This document shows positions 55,954 to 64,000 of a stretch of 64,000 nucleotides of DNA, one piece after another. Under the pieces are notes generated by a model. It did no database searches. It was given only the letters and a program-made list of their open reading frames with translations, and was not told where the DNA came from. Both the position numbers and the translations under genes were made by a program. This DNA is from an uncultured Pseudomonadota bacterium (GTDB lineage: Bacteria > Pseudomonadota > Alphaproteobacteria > Rs-D84), in NCBI GenBank assembly GCA_902762295.1, contig CACWNX010000001.1, forward strand, positions 276,702 to 340,701. The letters are read 5' to 3'. The first letter of the stretch is position 1. Every line of letters starts with the position of its first letter.

Positions 55954-56000
55954 AATCTTGAAAAAAGAAATATTGTCATGTAAAGTGTGTCTCACAATGC

Positions 56001-56076
56001 GCCGGTGTAGCTCAGTTGGTAGAGCATCTCATTCGTAATGAGGGGGTCGTAAGTTCGAGTCTTATCACCGGCACCA
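56001..56076 (+). tRNA. tRNA-Thr (anticodon CGT)
   Basis: 76 nt with encoded CCA. Acceptor GCCGGTG/CACCGGC, anticodon stem TCTCA/TGAGG around loop TTCGTAA, T-arm GTAAG-TTCGAGT-CTTAT. Anticodon CGT reads ACG. Confidence 0.95.
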
Positions 56077-56087
56077 CTGAATTTTTT

Positions 56088-56113
56088 AACCCGCACCATA
56101 AAGTGCGGGTTTT
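56088..56113 (+). terminator. Terminator of tRNA-Thr(CGT)
   Basis: AACCCGCAC / GTGCGGGTT stem with a 6-nt loop and short T-run, 11 nt after the tRNA; it may also serve the pheST transcript. Confidence 0.75.
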
Positions 56114-56151
56114 AAAAAATATACTTAATTATACAAAATGTCAGATACTTT

Positions 56152-56499
56152 TTATCGTGACATTTGTTTTTTTTCTATAACAACCTGTGCCAAATAATCC
56201 GATAATTGTGGTGAAATAGTTGTCACCTGGTTGTAATTTCCGTTAATATCGCGTTTGAAAACATATCCATTTCCGCGCATACCACCACACCAATCTGTTC
56301 CGTTTGGCGCAAAGTCTATCATGTATTCACCAAATTTACAGCGCCGCGGATAGTAATTCTGATGTTCGGTTGCTTCAAAGTAATAAACATCTATCATACC
56401 ATTAAAATCCAGAATTTTGGACAATCCGGTCGCTTCTATTTCTATCAACGGATTAAAAATTTTTATATTTTCTTTTTTTAAATGTTTGTTTCTTAACAT
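56152..56499 (-). CDS. Unknown small protein
   Basis: 115 residues from the ATG at 56497-56499, which has AAAGGA 6 nt upstream; an in-frame ATG 12 codons earlier lacks one. No signal or membrane segment. The centre holds CKFGEYMIDFAPNGTDWCGG with two cysteines and conserved-looking aromatic residues. No family recognised. It is divergent from the ileS leader. Confidence 0.6.
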   Translation of the reverse strand: MLRNKHLKKENIKIFNPLIEIEATGLSKILDFNGMIDVYYFEATEHQNYYPRRCKFGEYMIDFAPNGTDWCGGMRGNGYVFKRDINGNYNQVTTISPQLSDYLAQVVIEKKQMSR

Positions 56500-56604
56500 A
56501 GTTTTTCCTTTGTTGTATATTATAATGTAATGCAAAATATATTTTTGTCAAGTTTTAAATAAAATACTGGAATTTTAATTTTTTATATATTAAAGTGTTT
56601 TCCG

Positions 56605-56637
56605 ATGAACAAAAAAACAATAATTATTATTAAATAA
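56605..56637 (+). CDS. Isoleucine-rich leader peptide of ileS
   Basis: ATG at 56605 encodes MNKKTIIIIK and ends in TAA. Four consecutive Ile codons (ATA ATT ATT ATT, 56620-56631) sit just before a terminator hairpin and upstream of the isoleucyl-tRNA synthetase gene. This is the layout of ribosome-mediated transcription attenuation. The start has only a weak ribosome site (AAGTG). Confidence 0.65.
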   Translation: MNKKTIIIIK

Positions 56638-56638
56638 A

Positions 56639-56687
56639 CTGGCTGCGCGCTTTGGCGTTGGCTGGGGCGCGAATGCGCCCGTTTTTT
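56639..56687 (+). promoter_or_regulatory. Attenuator before ileS
   Basis: After the leader stop, a weaker hairpin (GCTGCGC ... GCGTTGGC, 56643-56663) is followed by a strong terminator, GGGCGC-GAAT-GCGCCC-G with TTTTTT (56665-56687). An upstream GCGCGC can also pair with the GCGCG in the terminator's 5' side, giving a possible antiterminator. Stalling at the Ile codons would decide which forms (inference). Confidence 0.6.
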
Positions 56688-56713
56688 ATGATAAAAACAC
56701 GGAGTAAAAAAAC

Positions 56714-59700
56714 ATGGCATACCCAAAAACAGAACCAAAGGCAGACTTTTCCGCATTGGAAAATCAGATAATTGAATTCTGGCGTTGCGACGATACTTTC
56801 CATAAATCTTTGGAAAAAACGAAACAAGGGCATCCGTTTTCGTTTTATGATGGGCCACCGTTTGCCAACGGTTTGCCACATTGGGGGCATTTGGGGGTGT
56901 CTGCGGTTAAAGATATGGTGTCGCGTTACCAGACAATGAAAGGCAAACATGTTGAACGTGCTTTGGGTTGGGATTGTCACGGTTTGCCGGCCGAGGCATC
57001 TGTTGAAAAAAAGCAAGGACGCAGTGCCAAGGATATTGTTGCAACCGATGGCATCGCCGCATTTTGTGATATGTGTCGTGATGATGTTATGACCTATTCT
57101 AATGAATGGCTGCGTTTTATTGAACGTGTTGGGCGTTGGGTTGATGGTGGCGATGAATACGGTTATCGCACTATGGATAAAAACTTTATGGAATCGGTTA
57201 TTTGGGCAATCAAAGAATTATATAAAAAAGGTTTATTATACAAAGATTTCAAAGTAAATCCGTTTGATTGGAAACTGGGAACGGTTTTATCAAATTCCGA
57301 AGCGTCATCTGAATATCAAGATATTGTTGATGATACGGTGACGGTTTGGTTTGAACTCTCAAATGGTGACCGGGCGATTGCATGGACAACAACGCCATGG
57401 ACACTGCCGGCAAATTCTGCACTGGCGGTAAATCCGAAAATGAAGTATGTTCGTATGCGTCATGATGATGGTCATGTTTATGTGTTGGCGGAATCGCGCC
57501 TTGCGGCATATGATAAGGTTTTTGCAAATTCAGAACGCATTGGTGAATATATTGGTTCTGAATTGGTTGGATTGCGCTATACGCCGATTTTCCCATATTA
57601 CAAAGATATGGCGAATGATGGTCATGGTCTGTATACGGTGATTTCTGCGGACTATGTGTCGGACGGTGATGGTACCGGTATCGTTCATATTGCCCCGGCA
57701 TATGGTGAAGACGACTATATCGCCGCTAAAGCGATTGACCCAATGTTTCCGGTAATATTAAATGTTGATGATTACGGAAACTTTGATAACACGGTTGCCG
57801 ATTGGGCGGGTGAAAATATATTTGTTGCAAACCCAAAGATAATTGACTGGTTGCGTAGTCGCGGAATATTGGTAAAGAAAGACCAACATAAACACAGTTA
57901 TCCGTTTGGCCCGCGCAGTAAAGAAAAACTTATCTATCGCGCGACGGATGCGTGGTATGTTGATGTTCCAAAAATTCGTGACCGCTTGGTTGAAATAACC
58001 AAAAATGAAACAACATGGACATCGGCAGGAAACAGATTTTTATCGTGGATAGAGGGTGCGCGTCCATGGGGAATTTCGCGTAACCGTTTCTGGGGTGTGC
58101 CATTGCCAATTTGGGAACGAAACGGTGAATATAAAATCTTTGGTTCAATTGCCGAACTGGAAGAATTCTTTGGAACAAAAATTGACGATTTGCATCGTCC
58201 GACACTGGATGCGCTGGAAAAAGATGGCTGGAAAAGAATACCCGATGTTTTAGATTGTTGGTTTGAAAGTGGTTCAATGCCATTTGCATCACTGCACTAT
58301 CCGTTTGAAAATCGTGATGTGTTTGAAAAAACTTTCCCGGCGGATTATATTATAGAAGGTCAAGACCAAACCCGTGGATGGTTTTATCATTTAATGATAA
58401 TGGCGGTTGCGTTGTTTGATAAACCGGCATTCAGTGTTGTTTCTGTAAACGGTTTGGTTGTTGATGAAAACAAACGAAAGCTTTCAAAATCATTGCATAA
58501 CTATGTTGAACCATCAGAACAACTGGAAGTGTACGGTGCCGATGCAGTTCGTTTGTTTATACTGGGCAGTAATTTTATGAAAGCCGAACCTGTTCCAGTT
58601 GATAAAGAAGGCAAAGTATTTAACGAATCTATCAAAACAATACTGACACCACTTTGGAATGCTTATCATTTCTTTACATTGTATGCGAATGCCGGAAATA
58701 TTACCGCGCGCGATGTTTGGGGTGCACCGACACGTAATGCGTTGGATGAATATATCTTGGCGGAAACAAATGTTTTGATAAAGACGGTTGATGATGCATT
58801 GGCGGAATATAAACCGGATGTTGCAGTAAAAGAATTTGTTAGATTCTTGGATGTGTTGAATAATTGGTATATCCGCCGTTCGCGTGCGCGTTTTTGGGAT
58901 GAAGATACCGATGCGTTTAACACATTGTATACGGTGCTTATCATGCTGTGCCGCGTGCTGGCACCATTTGCACCGTTTATATCGGAATATATCTATAAAA
59001 ACCTGACTGGAGCGGAATCTGTACATTTGACCGATTTTCCGACGGCGATTGATATGAATGAAAAAATCGTGTCCGATATGCGTCGTGTCCAAGAAATTGT
59101 GTCGGTTGGAAAGCAACTGCGCGAACAATATAAATTGCGCAATCGGTTGCCACTTTCTAAATTGACGGTTGCGGGCGACACCCCAATGCCAGATTACACA
59201 AACATAATTCGTGATGAATTAAATGTGAAATCGGTTGAATGGGTTGATAACACCGCAAAGGTTGCCGACAGTTTCGTATACCTGGTAACACCAAAAATTG
59301 GTGCGCGCCTGGGGGCGGCATTGCGCGAAATTGTGCCGGCGGTCAAAAACGGTAATTACGAAATTGACGGCGATAAACTGATTGTTGGTGAATACACATT
59401 GAATGCGGATGAATTTGAAAATCGTCTGACTGTTCGTGATGGTATAACCGGTATGGCATTGCCAGATAATACATCTGTTGTGATTTTAGATACAGAATTA
59501 AATTCGGAACTGATTGCCGAAGGTTTGGCAAATGATGCATTGCGGTTTATCCAAGATACCCGTAAAACATTGGGTCTGGATGTATCCGACCGAATCAAAT
59601 TGACCTATACGGCGGATTTGGCGCTGTCGGGGGCGATTGAACAGCATCGTAAACGCATAATGTCCGATGCACTGATTCGCGATATGTCTGCGGGCCCTGC

Positions 59701-59761
59701 GGAAATCTTTAAGGATATCGAAGGTTATAACTTTGGTATTTCAATAGAGAAAGTAAAATAA
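56714..59761 (+). CDS. ileS: Isoleucyl-tRNA synthetase, long eukaryote-like type
   Basis: 1015 residues. The HIGH-type motif reads HWGH (FANGLPHWGHLGVSAVKDM), the KMSKS-type motif KLSKS (ENKRKLSKSLHN), with an editing domain (WTTTPWTLPANSALAV) between them. The HWGH context, length and C-terminal region place it with IleRS2, found in eukaryotes, Rickettsiales and scattered bacteria and often resistant to mupirocin. CGGAG lies before the ATG. Expression is probably controlled by the Ile leader peptide upstream. nth follows 3 nt later. Confidence 0.95.
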   Translation: MAYPKTEPKADFSALENQIIEFWRCDDTFHKSLEKTKQGHPFSFYDGPPFANGLPHWGHLGVSAVKDMVSRYQTMKGKHVERALGWDCHGLPAEASVEKKQGRSAKDIVATDGIAAFCDMCRDDVMTYSNEWLRFIERVGRWVDGGDEYGYRTMDKNFMESVIWAIKELYKKGLLYKDFKVNPFDWKLGTVLSNSEASSEYQDIVDDTVTVWFELSNGDRAIAWTTTPWTLPANSALAVNPKMKYVRMRHDDGHVYVLAESRLAAYDKVFANSERIGEYIGSELVGLRYTPIFPYYKDMANDGHGLYTVISADYVSDGDGTGIVHIAPAYGEDDYIAAKAIDPMFPVILNVDDYGNFDNTVADWAGENIFVANPKIIDWLRSRGILVKKDQHKHSYPFGPRSKEKLIYRATDAWYVDVPKIRDRLVEITKNETTWTSAGNRFLSWIEGARPWGISRNRFWGVPLPIWERNGEYKIFGSIAELEEFFGTKIDDLHRPTLDALEKDGWKRIPDVLDCWFESGSMPFASLHYPFENRDVFEKTFPADYIIEGQDQTRGWFYHLMIMAVALFDKPAFSVVSVNGLVVDENKRKLSKSLHNYVEPSEQLEVYGADAVRLFILGSNFMKAEPVPVDKEGKVFNESIKTILTPLWNAYHFFTLYANAGNITARDVWGAPTRNALDEYILAETNVLIKTVDDALAEYKPDVAVKEFVRFLDVLNNWYIRRSRARFWDEDTDAFNTLYTVLIMLCRVLAPFAPFISEYIYKNLTGAESVHLTDFPTAIDMNEKIVSDMRRVQEIVSVGKQLREQYKLRNRLPLSKLTVAGDTPMPDYTNIIRDELNVKSVEWVDNTAKVADSFVYLVTPKIGARLGAALREIVPAVKNGNYEIDGDKLIVGEYTLNADEFENRLTVRDGITGMALPDNTSVVILDTELNSELIAEGLANDALRFIQDTRKTLGLDVSDRIKLTYTADLALSGAIEQHRKRIMSDALIRDMSAGPAEIFKDIEGYNFGISIEKVK

Positions 59762-59764
59762 CAA

Positions 59765-60412
59765 ATGATAACGCCACAGCGATTTTTTGAAATCGTTCCA
59801 CAGAATCTGAATATGGATATTCGGTCTGAATTGTATTACACGAACGAATTCAATTTTGCTGTGGCGGTTATTTTATCCGCCCAGGCAACCGATAAGAAAG
59901 TAAACGAAGTGACACCTGCTCTGTTCCGTATTGCACCGACACCGCAAAAGATGTTGGAACTTGGGCTTGATGGGGTAAAAGAACATATTCGTGTGATTTC
60001 GTTCTTTAATAACAAAGCAAAAAATATAATTGCATTGTCAGAAAAACTTTCAAAATACGAAAATTCGGAAAAATGGGCGTTTCCAACCAAATACCACAGT
60101 CGCGCCGAACTTATAAAATTACCCGGAATCGGGCAAAAAACCGCGAATGTTATAACCAATGTTCTGTGGAATGCGCCGAATATCGGTGTTGATACACATG
60201 TATACCGTCTTAGTCATCGGTATGGTTGGGTTGACGACAGTGCGAATACCCCCGATAAGGTTGAATCAGAATTGTTAAAAAAAATTCCAAAAAAATACCA
60301 TGACATAGTGAATCATGTAATGGTATTATTTGGACGGTATACATGTACCGCATTGCGTCCAAAGTGCAATACATGTCCACTTTTTAAATATTGCAATTTT
60401 AAACACGATTAA
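59765..60412 (+). CDS. nth: Endonuclease III
   Basis: 215 residues. The HhH motif LPGIGQKTANVITNV carries the catalytic Lys, and GVDTHVYRLSHRYGW holds the catalytic Asp. The C-terminal C-x6-C-x2-C-x5-C pattern (CTALRPKCNTCPLFKYC) binds the 4Fe-4S cluster. It is a bifunctional glycosylase/AP lyase for oxidised pyrimidines. It lies 3 nt after ileS and ends 1 nt before the convergent mnmG stop. Confidence 0.96.
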   Translation: MITPQRFFEIVPQNLNMDIRSELYYTNEFNFAVAVILSAQATDKKVNEVTPALFRIAPTPQKMLELGLDGVKEHIRVISFFNNKAKNIIALSEKLSKYENSEKWAFPTKYHSRAELIKLPGIGQKTANVITNVLWNAPNIGVDTHVYRLSHRYGWVDDSANTPDKVESELLKKIPKKYHDIVNHVMVLFGRYTCTALRPKCNTCPLFKYCNFKHD

Positions 60413-60413
60413 A

Positions 60414-62054
60414 TTATTTAACTGCGCGCAACACAACCATAATACCCGCCGGGGTCATGCCGGGTATTTTTTGCAATTCTGCGATATTTGCCGGGCGAAT
60501 TCGCTTTAATTTTTCGCGTATTTCATTGGTCAGCCCAGAAAGTGCATCATAATCAAAATTTTCCGGTATTTTTATTGTTTTATCCCGGCGATACGATTCT
60601 ATTTCCCGGTCGTTTCGCATAATATATCCGGCATAAAATTTATCATTTTCGGAAATTTTCCCGGCTTTTTTATTCATTTTGTTCAAAAATGCCGGTGGAC
60701 TTATCAACCCCAGGTTGACACCAATTTGTCCTAATCTTGCAATTGCGTTATCTGCCCGCAGGTTTAAACGATATTCTGAACGCGATGTGAACATACGATA
60801 CGGCTCGTCAATTCCGATAGTAGTTATATCGTCAATCATAACCCCAATCATAGAATTGGTTCGGTCCAGTTCCAATGTCGGCAAATCTAACGCGAATGCG
60901 GCGGCATTTGTACCGGCAACCAAACCTTGGGCGGCGGCTTCTTCGTATCCAGATGTACCGTTTATTTGACCGGCAAAAAACAATCCTGGTTTTTTACGCG
61001 CCATCAAATGTTTATCTAATGCCCTGGCATCAATTGCATCATATTCAATCGCATAACCATACCGCGCAATACGCGCATGTTCCAGTCCTGGGATTGTACG
61101 AATCCAGATATCTTGAATTTCACGACCAAAACTTGTCGATATTCCGTTGGGGTAAATTATATCACTGTTTAATCCTTCGGGTTCCAAAAACACATGATGC
61201 GATGTGTGTTCGGGAAATCGCATAACTTTATCTTCCAGTGATGGGCAATAACGCGGACCTGTGCCGACAATTTCGCCATTATACATGGGTGCATTTTTTA
61301 TATTTTGCCGAATAATCTCATGTGTTTGTTCGGTCGTGTGTGTAATAAAGCAAATTGCATGGTTGTTATCGGTATCACATCCATCAGAAAACCAATCGTG
61401 CGGTGTGTCCGGCTTTTGTTCTTCACATACCGAAAAATCTACGGAATCACGATATATGCGCGCTGGTGTTCCGGTTTTTAATCGCATAATATCAAAACCC
61501 GCATCGCGCAATACGGCGGAAATGTTTGTGTCTGGTGATTGGTATTCGCCATTATCCATAATTCGCCCAGATTCGGTTTTTTCACCACCCATAGTGACAA
61601 GTCCACGCAAAAATGTTCCGGTTGTAAAAACGATTGCTTTTCCGCCGTATACAGCGTTTATAATTTTATTTTCTAAATCAACCGATTTCACAGTTTCAAA
61701 CAAAACGGTCAAATTTTTGTATTCGTGTAAAATTTTTACAATCGCATCATGATAAAGTGTCCGGTCAATTTGTGCGCGTAGTGCCCTGGTTGCCGGACCA
61801 TGCGATGCGTTTAATGTGCGAAAGTGAATTCCCGCCATGTCGGCGGCACGCGGCATAACCCCACCAAGTGCGTCCATTTCGGCAACCATTTGTGATTTTC
61901 CCGGACCGCCGATTGATGGATTACATGACATTGCGCCCAAATCAGATTCACGCATTGTTAACAGCAGGGTTTTTGCGCCGCGCCGCGCCGCCGCCGTTGC
62001 CGATTCTATCCCGGCATGTCCCCCACCAATAACAATTACATCAAAATTTTGCAT
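60414..62054 (-). CDS. mnmG: tRNA uridine modification enzyme MnmG (GidA), short form
   Basis: 546 residues against about 620 for most members. The FAD site GGGHAGIESATAAARRGAKTLL, SCNPSIGGPGKSQMVAEMDALGG, TGTFLRGLVTMGGEKTESGR and GQINGTSGYEEAAAQGLVAG are all intact. The shortening falls in the C-terminal helical region after RLGQIGVNLGLI, where MnmE and tRNA contacts lie; the extreme C-terminus (KIPGMTPAGIMVVLRAVK) is kept. With MnmE it makes the 5-carboxymethylaminomethyl group at U34. Its ATG overlaps the fabG stop. Confidence 0.93.
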   Translation of the reverse strand: MQNFDVIVIGGGHAGIESATAAARRGAKTLLLTMRESDLGAMSCNPSIGGPGKSQMVAEMDALGGVMPRAADMAGIHFRTLNASHGPATRALRAQIDRTLYHDAIVKILHEYKNLTVLFETVKSVDLENKIINAVYGGKAIVFTTGTFLRGLVTMGGEKTESGRIMDNGEYQSPDTNISAVLRDAGFDIMRLKTGTPARIYRDSVDFSVCEEQKPDTPHDWFSDGCDTDNNHAICFITHTTEQTHEIIRQNIKNAPMYNGEIVGTGPRYCPSLEDKVMRFPEHTSHHVFLEPEGLNSDIIYPNGISTSFGREIQDIWIRTIPGLEHARIARYGYAIEYDAIDARALDKHLMARKKPGLFFAGQINGTSGYEEAAAQGLVAGTNAAAFALDLPTLELDRTNSMIGVMIDDITTIGIDEPYRMFTSRSEYRLNLRADNAIARLGQIGVNLGLISPPAFLNKMNKKAGKISENDKFYAGYIMRNDREIESYRRDKTIKIPENFDYDALSGLTNEIREKLKRIRPANIAELQKIPGMTPAGIMVVLRAVK

Positions 62055-62782
62055 TAAAAGCGCCCTAATCCGCCGTTGATGTGCAATGTTTGACCGTTGA
62101 TATATGATGCTTCATCACTTGCCAAGAACACGCACGTATTTGCAATGTCTTCGGGTTCGCCAAATCGGCCCGCCGGTATTTGCGACAAATAGTTCTTTTT
62201 TAATTCATCCGACAACACATCGGTCATTGGTGTTTTGATAAATCCTGGTGCGATTGCGTTCGCTGTAATACCACGGGATGCAACCTCGGCCGCAATAGAT
62301 TTTGTTAAACCAATCATACCGCCCTTGCTTGCCGCATAGTTTGCCTGACCTGCGCCACCGATAACACCAATGATGGATGCCATATTTATAATACGACCAA
62401 ATTTTTGCTTCATCATCGGCATAATCGCCGCACGACACATTTTAAAGCATGACCGCAAATTCGTGTTTATAACATTATCAAATTGTTCATCGGTCATACG
62501 CATAAGCAATGTGTCCGCCGTGATTCCCGCATTGTTTATTAAAACATCCAACCGGCCACATTTTTCAATGGTGTCCATAACCAATTCAACCGCCGCGCCT
62601 TCGGCCGATAAATCCGCCGGAATTTTAATATAAGAATCGTCAAATTCCGTGTTCATCTTGGCAATATTGCGGCCCGACACAACAACCGTTGCGCCGGCTT
62701 CCTTCATCTTGTGTGCGATTGCACCACCAATTCCGCCGGTTGCGCCGGTAATCAGAACAACTTTGTTTGTTAAATCAAACAT
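62054..62782 (-). CDS. fabG: 3-oxoacyl-ACP reductase FabG
   Basis: 242 residues, a classical short-chain dehydrogenase: NADPH site TGATGGIGGAIAHKM (about 13-27), NNAG, catalytic Ser (INMASIIG) and YxxxK (YAASKGG), and a C-terminal FLASDEASYINGQTLHINGG. It reduces 3-oxoacyl-ACP in fatty acid synthesis. The co-located fabD supports FabG over other SDRs. acpP is not adjacent. Confidence 0.94.
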   Translation of the reverse strand: MFDLTNKVVLITGATGGIGGAIAHKMKEAGATVVVSGRNIAKMNTEFDDSYIKIPADLSAEGAAVELVMDTIEKCGRLDVLINNAGITADTLLMRMTDEQFDNVINTNLRSCFKMCRAAIMPMMKQKFGRIINMASIIGVIGGAGQANYAASKGGMIGLTKSIAAEVASRGITANAIAPGFIKTPMTDVLSDELKKNYLSQIPAGRFGEPEDIANTCVFLASDEASYINGQTLHINGGLGRF

Positions 62783-62793
62783 ATTTGCTTCCT

Positions 62794-63003
62794 TTATTTA
62801 GATTTTGATTTCAGTAATTTCATATACACATTCTTGACCGCAGATGCCCGAGATTCATAATTTATGGTCAAACACACATCGTTTATTTGTAATTCCACTG
62901 TTGTCTTTTTCTGCTTGGCTACATCAAGCGCATAATCTATTGCTTGGTCAACTGTCCAACCAATACGTGGAAATATTGTGGTCATGTTTGCATTCCAATC
63001 CAT
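62794..63003 (-). CDS. Small unknown protein between fabD and fabG
   Basis: 69 residues from the ATG at 63001-63003, with AGAGG spanning the end of fabD 8 nt upstream. A longer frame into fabD is unlikely. It looks like a small alpha/beta protein (VDQAIDYALDVAKQKKTTVELQINDVCLTI). No family recognised; not an acyl carrier protein, because no DSL motif is present. Its position within the fatty acid operon suggests a linked role. Confidence 0.65.
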   Translation of the reverse strand: MDWNANMTTIFPRIGWTVDQAIDYALDVAKQKKTTVELQINDVCLTINYESRASAVKNVYMKLLKSKSK

Positions 63004-63005
63004 TT

Positions 63006-63881
63006 TTACACCTCTAATTTTTTTCCGTCCATTTCTGGACAAATTCTTTTTGTTAATCCGGTTAAGACCGCACCGGGACCAACCTCTATCGTTTCGGTAA
63101 TACCCATATCATGCATTGCCAATACACTTTCGCGCCAACGAACACCGTGGGTTATTTGGTAAACCAATGCGTCGCGAATTTCATCAGGCTTGCTGATAGG
63201 GGTGCACGTTTTGTTTGAAATCAACGGTGCCACCGGTGTTTTTATTTCTGTTTGTAAAAGTGCATCGCGCATTTCATCCGCCGCAGGAACCTGAATCCGG
63301 CAATGAACTGGTACCGACAGTGCAAGTGGCATTGCGCGCTTTGCACCCATCGCCCGTGCATCATCCAGTGTTTTTTCAACAATCTCTTTTGCCCCAGAAA
63401 TTACAACCTGACCCGGGGAATTATCATTTGCAACATCGCAATCATTTTTCGCACAAATGTCACGAACTGTTTCTATATCCAGTCCTAAAATTACCGCGGT
63501 CAGACCACGTCCAACCGGAACGGCGCGTTGCATTGCGTCCCCACGCAGGCGCAAAAGTTTTGCAGTATCTGCCAACGATATCGCGCCCGCCGCACACAGT
63601 GCCGTATATTCGCCAAGTGAATGACCGGCAACATATTTGGTCAATTCCGCACCTGATGCGCGTAACATAGCAATGGATACCGCCATTATCGCCGGTTGAA
63701 CATTAGTGGTCAATGTTAAATCTTCCATTGGTCCATTAAAAATAATATTGGACAGTTTTTGGTTTAATGCATCGTCCACTTCATCAAAGACCGCGCGTGC
63801 CGCGGCATTATTTTTATACAGTTCATACCCCATACCAACCGCTTGCGAACCTTGGCCCGGGAATACAAGTATTGATGACAT
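63006..63881 (-). CDS. fabD: Malonyl-CoA:ACP transacylase FabD
   Basis: 291 residues: N-terminal VFPGQGSQAVGMG, nucleophile GHSLGEYTALCAAG, the malonyl-binding Arg region (RGDAMQRAVP) and the catalytic His (PVHCRIQVPA). The ATG at 63879-63881 has AAAGG 7 nt upstream; an in-frame GTG two codons before overlaps that site. It makes malonyl-ACP and heads the fabD-unknown-fabG-mnmG operon. Confidence 0.95.
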   Translation of the reverse strand: MSSILVFPGQGSQAVGMGYELYKNNAAARAVFDEVDDALNQKLSNIIFNGPMEDLTLTTNVQPAIMAVSIAMLRASGAELTKYVAGHSLGEYTALCAAGAISLADTAKLLRLRGDAMQRAVPVGRGLTAVILGLDIETVRDICAKNDCDVANDNSPGQVVISGAKEIVEKTLDDARAMGAKRAMPLALSVPVHCRIQVPAADEMRDALLQTEIKTPVAPLISNKTCTPISKPDEIRDALVYQITHGVRWRESVLAMHDMGITETIEVGPGAVLTGLTKRICPEMDGKKLEV

Positions 63882-63910
63882 AATCACACCTTTGGTTATA
63901 TTACATGTGG

Positions 63911-63939
63911 ATTATACTTTACGAATACTGAATTCGCAA
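63911..63939 (-). promoter_or_regulatory. Promoter of the fabD operon
   Basis: Minus strand TTGCGA (63934-63939), a 17-nt spacer and consensus TATAAT (63911-63916), inside and just after the end of the queH-like frame; expected start near 63904, leaving about 22 nt to the fabD ATG. Confidence 0.65.
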
Positions 63940-64000
63940 CCGCAATAATTTTGGCGGTAAAAATCGGATTCGTGGTTAATTTTTTGCCGCAAAGTTTCAT
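63912..64000 (-). CDS. queH: 3' end of a QueH-like epoxyqueuosine reductase (5' part outside window)
   Basis: The last 28 codons of a minus-strand frame enter from the right edge and stop at TAA (63912-63914). The visible tail, HESDFYRQNYCGCEFSIRK, matches the C-terminus of the QueH (DUF208) family, which ends in a FYRQxYCGCxFS-type motif supplying metal-binding cysteines. QueH reduces epoxyqueuosine to queuosine in tRNA. Only this fragment can be judged. Confidence 0.65.
   Translation of the reverse strand, partial: ETLRQKINHESDFYRQNYCGCEFSIRKV

Noticed and set aside
63888..64000. A complete short gene starting with the ATG at the window edge (minus strand)
   Set aside because: That frame gives no recognisable protein, while another frame gives a clear QueH-like C-terminus ending at 63912.

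Overview
The window comes from an AT-rich Gram-negative genome, most likely a host-associated alphaproteobacterium with a compact genome. The support is lipid A genes (lpxC, lpxK), Lol and TolC components, a VirB3-VirB4 pair of a type IV secretion system, a type IVb pilus machine split between two loci, and an IleS of the long, eukaryote-like type also seen in Rickettsiales. Assignment to a gut lineage is inference. TGA is used as a stop (for example the ATGA overlap at 14323-14326), so the genetic code is standard.

Layout. 1-3623 (minus): lolD (cut by the window edge), lolC, a secretin-like lipoprotein and a small unknown gene. 3699-6599 (plus): a small lipoprotein, ftsQ, and one reading frame joining FtsA to a ribulose-phosphate 3-epimerase domain. 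6601-9005 (minus): tsaE and uvrB. 9061-11541: an AsmA-like protein. 11578-13674 (minus): aspS bracketed by two copies of a 26-nt hairpin repeat, with a T-box-like tRNA-sensing leader between aspS and an upstream tRNA-Thr(GGT). 13742-15009 (minus): a nitroreductase and an AlkD-like repair protein. 15129-21266 (plus): a TolC-MacA-MacB export operon, then a hydrolase and a membrane-anchored flavodoxin. 21272-21586: tRNA-Met and a decayed copy of its 3' end. 21723-26950: PagL-like protein, ung, a HhH glycosylase, gyrB and two small genes. 27013-31680 (minus): type IVb pilus genes pilO, pilP, pilQ, pilR. 31775-34712 (minus): a lipid A and envelope operon.

34838-38503 is an accessory islet anchored on initiator tRNA-fMet. 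It carries repeated copies of the tRNA 3' end, a repeated stem module at fixed spacing, a candidate small RNA, a DUF3800 protein with a small partner, and several unknown secreted or membrane proteins. virB4 and virB3 follow (minus), transcribed from a region packed with TTCAACA repeats that also faces rpmJ.

41718-51880 is mainly one long minus-strand operon, mreC-mreD-mrdA-mrdB-topA-unknown-dnaG, which links cell-wall elongation with replication and topology genes. ychF and a short SufD-like gene lie just beyond it. 52019-56076 carries rpmI-rplT-pheS-pheT and tRNA-Thr(CGT). 56605-60412 carries an isoleucine-rich leader peptide with an attenuator, ileS, and nth. The window closes with mnmG, fabG, a small unknown gene and fabD (minus), plus the 3' end of a queH-like gene at the right edge.

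The strongest unusual observations are the FtsA-epimerase fusion, the T-box-like leader of aspS, the Ile leader peptide before ileS, the tRNA-fMet cassette-like islet, and the covarying 26-nt hairpin family.
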